Positions 57,272 to 64,000 of a DNA stretch of 64,000 nt are shown piece by piece. The stretch is from NCBI GenBank assembly GCA_016648135.1, contig JADDOH010023002.1, forward strand, positions 1 through 64,000. Reading direction: 5' to 3'. Numbering within the stretch: the first letter of the stretch is position 1; the number at the start of each line of letters is the position of its first letter. This DNA comes from Agrypnia vestita (taxonomy: Eukaryota > Arthropoda > Insecta > Trichoptera > Phryganeidae). The notes beneath the pieces were generated by a model that searched no databases, was not told the origin of the DNA, and worked only from the letters and a program-made list of their open reading frames with translations. A program made the translations under genes and the position numbers.

Positions 57272-57430
57272 ATATGTGGGGTATAAAAGATAAGGCAGCA
57301 ATATCCGAAAGAATTTTAATGCAGTAATCGAGGGCTACTATTTTATAACGTACTAAATTCGAGAATTTATGGGAAATAACCTATAAATTTATCGAAAACA
57401 TAATTTTGGAAGAGAAAAATTTAAACCTAC
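57272..57430 (+). mobile_element. TIR MITE family D, one end only
   Basis: ATGTGGGGTATAAAAGATAA, then GTACTAAATTCGAGAATTTA, match the left part of 32935-33181. No opposite end found nearby. Confidence 0.6.
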
Positions 57431-58843
57431 GAACACTAACCAAGTTTCAAAATATCTCCGAATGAATCAGTAATTTTTTTTATCACTTCATTTTCTTTAT
57501 TTTCTGGACAAACAAAAACAGCATGCACTTACGCAAATGTTTTCCATTGTTCATAAATATTAGAAACAATAACAACAAATTCACAACCGTCATAATCCAC
57601 CATAGTGTGTAATAAAAAATGGTGTTTTCTGGTCCGTGAGTTGACGCGCATTGACTCTAAAGAGAAAATCATAAAATTTTGATTATTTTTCGGTCCCCCT
57701 AATATTTATTTACGTGTAAGTAGATATCGGGTAAGATGACACACAGGAGCAAATACTGAATGCGGAAACGTACAAAAATCAAAATTAACTAATGATTCAG
57801 GTCTGATAAAAATATAGAAAATCAAATATCAAAAAACACTTCGATACTAAATTATGGTCTTGGATTAGATTGAAATTTAAATAAACAAAACATAACACTC
57901 AATTGTTCTGATAAAGTATTTTTTTATAAACCTTTAGAGAATGTACTACCTTACTCCATTTTAAAATCTACATTTCTTCTTCAGATTTTATGAGAAGAAA
58001 TGCGAAGACGAAAGAATCCAGAAATGTAGGAAAGGGGATACATTCTGATTCTTCAGATTTAATCAGTAAGCATATAAGAACCATTATCGAGTAACCTTTA
58101 GGAATTTAATGATGAAAAATATCTTTGGTTTTGGAAGAAAAATGAGCAGGTATTTGTCCAAAGACTAGCCACTTCCAATATTGGTTGATCAAGCCAAAAC
58201 TTAAGCAAGACCAAATTCATTGAACTTTACCCACTGAAGAGCCGACCGAAAAGCATTTTAATCAATTTATTTAGTACAGAATATTTGTTCATCATGCATT
58301 TATTAAATTATGTATAATTAAGGTAAATAAGACTTCCATACATATTTCTTATTTATGGCTTCGTACCTGTGAGACTTATGCTTATATTAATTAATAGTTA
58401 TCCACCTGTGGACAAATCCAGTAATTGTGTTCTCAGAACATACATTAAAAATATTGTTCAATTATTTCTGTTAAGGCTACTTACTATAAATATTGATACA
58501 CAGCGAGAAATCAGTATCGATCTGGTTTAGAGATATATTTATTAAGTGCTAAATTGCTTCGGAAATATATTTCATGCTAAAAATTAACAGAAAAAAAATC
58601 TAGCGAATTAGGAAACTAAAGAAAGATGGTCTTAAGATACGTCTGGGATATAAGAGGACAATGATGGTGAATCTAAAAAAACAGTTTGAAAACTTAAGTT
58701 AAAAAAATTACACAAAGTTATGCCGCCTCAAACAAAAAAACTATAGGAGAATATACGCCTCAAAATAAAAAGAGTTAAAAAAAAAATTATAAGAATGTTC
58801 TTAGATTTTCACGGCCACTCAGAATCTTCAGATTTATGTCTTA
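57431..58843. other. AT-rich, no recognised gene
   Basis: A CTTCTTCAGATTTTATGAGAAG inverted repeat lies at about 57977-57998. No coding signal. Confidence 0.4.
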
Positions 58844-58976
58844 TGGGGTATTATATCGTGTTTTTACGACCTTTCTGGCTGACGTTTCGGATCCCACTGC
58901 AGGGTCCATCATCAGATCATGCAATGGGATCAGAAACGTCAGCCAGAAAGGTCGTAAAACATGGCATAATACCCCA
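58844..58976. mobile_element. Foldback element with hammerhead-like motif
   Basis: Arms 58844-58897 and 58924-58976 pair almost throughout, including ACGACCTTTCTGGCTGACGT. On the minus strand the loop-side reads CTGATGA (58909-58915), T, a GGACCC...GGGATCC hairpin and GAAACGTC (58881-58888). GAAACGTC carries the self-complementary ACGT seen where two hammerheads share stem III. Confidence 0.7.
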
Positions 58977-59826
58977 GAAGACATCAACCAGAATATTATA
59001 AATTAATATTTTCAATATTAAAACAATGTTGAGGCATTAGGAATTTCAAAGACTAACGGTGGCTTAATATTTAACTCATGTACCTACTCAAATAAAATGT
59101 AATTTTTAATTAATTTGTATTCATAGAAAAGGAAGCACTCACATTGTACTCTCGGAAGTTAAGGGTAAGTTAATGATTTATATATATTTATATATTAGAT
59201 TATTTTGTATTAAGATTATATATTTTCGCGATTAAGACATAATGAACGCAAACTCTTCGCCAACAAACTGTTTTCCGGAAAATGTCTGGAAGCCAAAATA
59301 AATTAAGTTAACATCCTTTCACTCCATTGTGTTTACAAATACAACTCGTACTAGCCTGACGAAGTAATAAATCATCAACAATTAAGTTCAATAAAAAGTC
59401 CTTCATTACTGTTTTTATAAAATCCGCTACTATTAGTGTGAAAATTTTATTTTTGTGTGTAAAAGTATAAGAAATTATAAATACGGTAAATAAGTACACT
59501 AAATATCCAGTGATCAGTTAAAAGTATCTAATAGTTTACATTTTCTTCTACTTTTCCCGTTAGTAAGATCAATTATATTTAAATGTATTGAATAAATACT
59601 TGAGTACAGATGGGTAGAAACATTATTGCTAGAAAATTCTTGTCTGCGTGACGACGTTTCCAATTTAAGCAAGAGGGAAAACTTCATCATTCTCTGCCTT
59701 TATAAAAAAGCAAAACAATTGTGAAATTTGCCGAAAAGTAATTAAACTAGAGTTTTTAAAAGGGCGAGCCAATCAGTTTTTTTTTTGAGATTCGTACAAA
59801 TTTTTATATTGCTCGTTTTGAAAGCT
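58977..59826. other. AT-rich, no recognised gene
   Basis: GACGACGTTTCC...TTCATCATT at 59653-59696 is a weak, decayed form of the hammerhead-like motif on the minus strand. No gene. Confidence 0.4.
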
Positions 59827-59995
59827 CAGATTCGGCATTTCTCTTAACCACTTTAGTAGATTATGTTAATTTTTTTTCGCTATGATAATGCAGAAATTAT
59901 TTTAACGAGAAAATGCATTTCATTTCATTTCATTTCATCAGATTCGGCTTAACCACTTTAGTAGATTATGTTAAATTTTCTCGTTATGATAATGC

Positions 59996-59998
<3 letters not shown>
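59827..59998 (+). repeat. 112-bp spaced direct duplication and CATTT microsatellite
   Basis: CAGATTCGGC...TAACCACTTTAGTAGATT and TATGATAATGC occur at 59827-59895 and again at 59939-59998, the second lacking ATTTCTC. A CATTT run (59917-59937) lies between. Confidence 0.75.

Positions 59999-60026
<28 letters not shown>
59999..60026. repeat. (AT)n microsatellite
   Basis: Fourteen uninterrupted AT units. Confidence 0.9.
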
Positions 60027-60029
<3 letters not shown>

Positions 60030-60313
60030 GAAAAATGCATTGATAATTTACTCAGTAATGTAAAGTGCATCAGGGTTCTGCCATAATTTATTATTAATTT
60101 TATAACTGTGACACGGATACCCATAAAGAAAATTTTGAAAAATGCCTCCATGAGTGTTGTATTTACTTAAGAATATATTTAGAATTAAGAAGATTTTTTT
60201 TTGCCGCAAGGACATTAAGACTTAAATTGATAATTTTTTGTATGTATTTGTAAATAAATATGTTATGTAAATTTTGAAATTTTACATAAAAATAATAAAA
60301 GGCATAAATTTCA
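60027..60313. other. AT-rich, nothing seen
   Basis: No coding or structural signal recognised. Confidence 0.45.
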
Positions 60314-60548
60314 TTTAAAATATGTTTTATTTTAACTTTGTAATACACATATCATAATATGAGTTATTAATTACTACTATAGTTTCGAGAGGAGCAGTCC
60401 CTATTATCACCAGCTATAGATAATAACCTATTAATAACTATTATCTATACCTGATGATGAGAGGGACTACTCCTCTCGAAACTACAGTAGTAATTAATAA
60501 CTCATATTGTGTGTGTATTACAAAGCTTAAATAAAACATATTTTAAAT
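60314..60548. mobile_element. Foldback element, 112-bp arms
   Basis: Arms 60314-60425 and 60439-60548 pair with few mismatches across a 13-base loop, from AAAATATGTTTTATTT at the outside to CTATAGATAATA at the inside. Each arm carries a hammerhead-like motif, intact in the right arm (60448-60492) and decayed in the left. Confidence 0.85.
60448..60492 (+). ncRNA. Hammerhead ribozyme-like motif, best example
   Basis: In order: TAC (60448-60450), CTGATGA (60451-60457), T, stem II GAGAGG/CCTCTC (60459-60464 with 60472-60477), GAAA then C (60478-60482), a possible two-base stem III (AC with GT at 60487-60488) over a TACA loop, the triplet GTA ending at 60489, and GTA (60490-60492) which can pair with TAC as stem I. 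This is the type I hammerhead order, with self-cleavage expected after A60489. Two cautions: one extra T separates CTGATGA from stem II, and stems I and III are very short, as in hammerheads of Penelope-like elements, where pairs of motifs may cooperate. No activity is shown. Confidence 0.5.
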
Positions 60549-60560
60549 TATAATGTTGCA

Positions 60561-60985
60561 CTACAAAGTATCTGCCAAATCTTTAATGAAATCATTTTCA
60601 TGGTTAGTTTCTGGATATTCATTTTTTAAGATCCTTCGTTTTGATACGGTGATGATGATAACATCTTCAGAGATGATGAACGTGTATAACGAGGCGCCCA
60701 AAGTTGCCATCATAAACCAGGTTGCTGCATTTTCATCGTCCAGCGCAGATAGAAGAAGGCTAACAAATACAATTATTGAAGCAATAGGCATATGCGTTAC
60801 TGAATATCATCAATGCATATATCATTTGATTATGCCTCGAAAATAACCGATATTATACGACCATAACCGGCAAGAGCTAACACTACTGGCTCTTCAACAT
60901 CGGTAAACCTTGGCTTTTTCAAGAATTTTCCTCATTTTCTCCGGTGCTTGATTTTTAAGACAGATATGTCATTTAAGATATTAGT
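60561..60985 (-). pseudogene. Membrane-protein-like remnant, unidentified
   Basis: From 60985 downward the minus strand reads FLKKPRFTDVEEPVVLALAG and YGRIISVIFEA before a stop at 60830. After a frame change it reads MPIASIIVFVSLLLSALDDE (from 60791), ATWFMMATLGASLYTFIISE, DVIIITVSKRRILKNEYPE and a stop at 60561. Two or three hydrophobic helices and a charged C-terminus suggest a multi-pass membrane protein, perhaps a transporter, but I cannot name the family. The break between the parts could be an intron or a frame shift; splice signals are weak, so a decayed gene is likelier. A foldback element lies just beyond its end. Confidence 0.4.
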
Positions 60986-61262
60986 TCAGGCCTTACCAAG
61001 CTTCTATGTCAGTTGGCACTCTGTTCATCAATGACTTAGGCGATTTTTATATTTAAGTTAATATGACATTCCCCTATATTAACTTATATTTTAAATTTTA
61101 TATTCTCCAATCTATTTTGAATATACTATCCATAATAACTTACATATTTGCAATTACATATCCTACAATATTATACAATAAAATAGTAAAATATATATAT
61201 ATGGACCAATCTGGAATATCTCGCGTTTCCTGTAAATGGTCTCCCTGAGAAGACCTAGGCCG
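60986..61262. other. AT-rich, nothing seen
   Basis: A short run of ATATATAT near 61190. No gene. Confidence 0.45.
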
Positions 61263-61297
61263 ATGTTTCGACACGGTATCACGTGCCATTGTCAAGG
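61263..61297 (-). ncRNA. Hammerhead-like motif, variant
   Basis: On the minus strand CTTGACAAT is followed by a GGCACG...CGTGTC hairpin (six pairs) and GAAACATC. CTGANGA is damaged (TTGACAA). No paired arm is present. Confidence 0.35.
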
Positions 61298-61889
61298 CTA
61301 AAGAGACCTCAAAAGTTACGGACTAGCCGTACTTGTTCGAGGGTGACATGAATTATTAATTTAATTTATTATTAATTTAATTTTTTATTAATTTAAGTTA
61401 ATTTTGCTATATTTGAAGAAGAAGGTGTTATTTACATTAATTATGTGTAAATATCCACTATTTCAAATTGCCTTGTTGTTCGAGGCTAATTGGAGATAAA
61501 AATTCCCATTCCTAAATTTTGTAACGTAACCACTTTTTGAAAGGCAACCAAAATTAGCAAGAATATCGCTTACTTTGTATATAAAAGCAACATCTCTTTG
61601 AAATACGATTATGTGAAGTAATTTGATGTTAACGTGAATATTAATTAGTCGTATAAAAATGAAAGACAAAATATATCCACTGAAAGAATATTTATTATTA
61701 TATTTTTTGAGTTTGTTAAAAATTTTCAAAAACACAATCATAACTGGATTTTATGGAAGACTTTTACAGGGTTAACGATCTGTTATGGGCTAGCTTTATT
61801 TATCCAAGCATGGCTAGTGTGTTTTACTCAAATATTTTTGGAAATATAAACCGAAAGGTCAATTGAAAATTGAATAATAAATATTATTT
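61298..61889. other. AT-rich, no recognised gene
   Basis: ATTAATTTAATTT blocks at 61352-61400 and chance frames only. Confidence 0.45.
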
Positions 61890-62379
61890 AAGGGAGTATT
61901 CTAGTCTAAAAATTTTAAAAAATCAAAAAAAATTTTTTTTTGTATATTTCGTAAGAGTAGACATTCAAAATTATGTCCTCAAAGGAATTTTTCAAAATTC
62001 CAATTATTTACGAGATACAGTGATTTCGATGACGCGGCAAGTAAGTGGTCCGACCGGAACAAATCGAACAATAGAGGGGACGACGTTGCCGACTATCTGC
62101 GGATGGATTACCCCATAAAATCTTTCTTATATACTATACCTAAATAATGTTTATTTAACTGAAGGTCATATTAACGCATTTTTTTGAAATCTTTTCGTTC
62201 TACTATTTAGTTCAGGTTAGTATCGAGTCAATCTTTAAACATCGTTGACGTGCGTTCTCTGCGAACATTTTACAAAAAAATGATTGAATATTATAGTTTT
62301 TGTGTAAAATGGATTAAAAAAGTTCAAAATATGGAACAATGCATGCATATAGAAAGACAAAAAGACAATTTAGAGGTTA

Positions 62380-63050
62380 TCAACATACTATAGAAAAAGA
62401 AATAAGTTTCACTGGTGCATCCGCAGCAAAATTGAAAAGACCGGGAGACGAAGAAGTTATAATACGATAAAATGACGGCTTTTGCATTTTAGAATTTTTG
62501 TCTATTTTTAATCACTTTCATTATTAATTCTGTGTTCTACATGTAAGCAAAATATAAAATTTTCGTTATACGTCAAAATATTAAAATCGTTGAATTCTTT
62601 AATATGGAATTTTGCTCCGAAACACATAATGCAGGAAAGCGGACCATTGAAATTGCTAATTAATATAAATTAACTTTGTTTAAACCACTTATTTATTGAA
62701 AAAAAAATCAACATGTTTCAAAGCCAATGGCTTCTTCATTTGATGAAGAAGCCATTGGCTTTGAAACATGTTGATTTTTTTTCAATAAATAAGTGGTTTA
62801 AACAAAGTTAATTTATATTAATTATAATTATGTTACCACAAATAAATTTGCTACATTTGAAGAAGAAATTGAAATTGCTATTTTTCTCGCTGTTAGTATT
62901 TTCAATGAAGGTTTTATACCCATTCTAAAAATACTAAAAGTTATGGGAATCACGATTGGTGCAGAAGCCCATGCTTTCACTGGGAATCGGGACGAAGTTT
63001 AGATCGAATGCTCTGAAATCCGAACTTCGGATGCTCCAAAGGAGGTGTGG
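62380..63050 (+). pseudogene. Mutator-like transposase remnant, split
   Basis: At 62380-62470 frames read RQFRGYQHTIEKEISFTGAS, AAKLKRPGDEEVI, resembling the R.FRG.QHT...E..FT..SA.KL start of Mutator-like transposase proteins, then CILEFLSIFNHF. After the inserted foldback, 62868-62990 reads IEIAIFLAVSIFNEGFIPIL, KILKVMGITIGAEAHAF, the LG...G segment near the C-terminus, followed by TSDAPKEVWPTKKNLRE, where family members have a Lys/Arg-rich ending. Stops and shifts occur throughout and most of the middle (catalytic) part is absent. The family assignment is from memory of the motif order and is moderately sure. Confidence 0.55.
62658..62823. mobile_element. Near-perfect foldback with hammerhead-like motif
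   Basis: Arms 62658-62739 and 62743-62823 are almost identical inverted copies (one base difference in an A/T run), around a TTG loop. In the right arm TTGATGA (62740-62746), A, a GAAGCC/GGCTTT hairpin and GAAAC (62763-62767) follow, then ATGTT, which could form AC/GT stem III and a GUU triplet. C of CTGATGA is T here. High arm identity suggests recent origin or conversion between arms. Confidence 0.85.
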
Positions 63051-63600
63051 CCTACAAAAAAGAACTTAAGAGAATGAACATTTTAAAGTAGAGAAAAGTC
63101 CATTGTATGGAGCAGGAATCGCTGATTAAAAATATGTAAGTATATCGTACTGAAACTTTACTTAAAACTTTAAATGCGTTTTTCTACAAACTACCTTTTT
63201 CAAGTTGGCGGGCATGATATCTCAAGTTCTATTAAACCGATTTATTAAAATTTTTGTGTGATCCTTTTTTATGCATCTCTCTATAGCTCCTACCAGATTA
63301 AAGTCGATTTTTTTTTTACTATTAAAAAAAAATTAAATGTTAAAAAAAACGCGAAAAAATATGTATTTTTTTCAAACGGCCGCAAATTTTTTAATTTTTT
63401 TTATTTCTCCGAAGTAGGAGCGATAGCGACATCTTTACTTATTAAGAATCCGTTAAATTTTTTTGTTTCAGATGACCACAAGGGTAAGAACCATGTCCGC
63501 CAGGACATCCCCTTTTTTTTGGACCCCCCACTTTACCAGCCGATAACTTTTCGAGTTTTTAATTTTTTATTATTTTTTTATTTCTGATGTATTGTTAAAA

Positions 63601-64000
63601 TAAAATTAACGAATCTTAAAAAAATATATGCCAAAAATATTCTTTGTTTCTTTTTTACAAAGCTCTAAAAAACCTATAATCCCTTAAACGAGACTATTTT
63701 TAAGTATATGCTTCAAATTTTTCATAATTTTAAATGATTAACATTCTGAAATCTGAATTTCAATTCTCAGGTGTGGACATTTCCAGATTTGTATTCCGCT
63801 AGGAATCCAATATTTTTACCGTAGTGAAGGAGACAGTGAATATGTTTTACATAAAACTATAAAAAAATAGTGAAATTCACAGAAAAATTAAACAAATTAA
63901 ATGTTAAAGAATTATACTTAACTCCGTATTATATATATATATATATATATATAAATATATCTTTCAAATTTATTCATCAATTTTGTTTTTAAAGTCATTG
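63601..64000. other. AT-rich end of window with (AT)n
   Basis: An AT run at 63929-63953; no gene seen. Confidence 0.45.

Larger units (their letters stand above)
61890..63600 (+). mobile_element. Decayed Mutator-like DNA element
   Basis: Coding remnants at 62380-62660 and 62850-63050 match the pattern of the Mutator-like transposase proteins common in insect genomes (see next entry). Non-coding AT-rich sequence on both sides, with T and A runs at 61918-61942 and 63308-63350, is typical of the element's flanks. Ends are only approximate. A foldback (62658-62823) splits the coding part. Confidence 0.55.

Noticed and set aside
63258..63587. 109-codon frame
   Set aside because: Mostly Phe and Lys from T and A runs in the flank of the Mutator-like element.

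Overview
The window is non-coding, transposon-dense nuclear DNA from an insect or close relative. The organism call rests on AT-rich sequence with no operons or bacterial gene spacing, a mariner whose terminal repeats and transposase look like the type common in moths, hAT, Helitron and Mutator-like DNA elements, 5'-truncated LINE copies, and tRNA-derived SINEs. I cannot resolve the order; Lepidoptera fits best, but this is inference. No complete host gene can be supported.

Layout. 0-10 kb holds two Helitron copies carrying an internal minisatellite (417-944; 5953-6684), a shorter Helitron (2964-3151), a full-length but frame-shifted mariner (3975-5266), a hAT MITE with a perfect 8-bp target duplication (7412-7638) and a minus-strand open frame with a signal-peptide-like segment (8402-8806). 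10-22 kb holds another Helitron fragment, two copies of one SINE family (11315-11526; 21046-21195), a LINE 3' end with a 14-bp target duplication (15441-15770) and a 3.4-kb hAT element (15930-19308) that carries a LINE and a MITE nested inside it. 22-35 kb holds a two-copy TIR repeat, a decayed IS630/mariner-type transposase, a LINE tail, three more Helitrons, and a Helitron inserted into a hAT MITE (33190-34558). 35-50 kb has large foldback elements (38558-38770; 40838-41296), a TIR element (43904-44347) and four LINE fragments (41755-42355, 42925-43400, 46375-46850, 49555-50345). 50-57 kb is the least repetitive part: a GC-rich island (54560-54890) lies just upstream of a short ATG exon with a strong start context and a consensus splice donor (54979-55030), the best candidate for the 5' end of a host gene. 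57-64 kb returns to foldback elements, a decayed membrane-protein-like frame and a decayed Mutator-like element split by a foldback.

Two signals stand out. First, several unrelated foldback elements carry the same short motif, CTGANGA, one base, a hairpin, then GAAAC. This resembles the catalytic core of a hammerhead ribozyme; the best example (60448-60492) also has a possible short stem III and a GUA cleavage triplet. Second, the Helitrons keep canonical ends (A|TC...CTAG|T with a 3' hairpin) but carry two to about seven copies of a roughly 125-bp internal repeat, so this family spreads a minisatellite that also changes length by local duplication.

All calls are by eye. Boundaries of decayed elements are approximate, and single-copy statements cannot be tested from one window.
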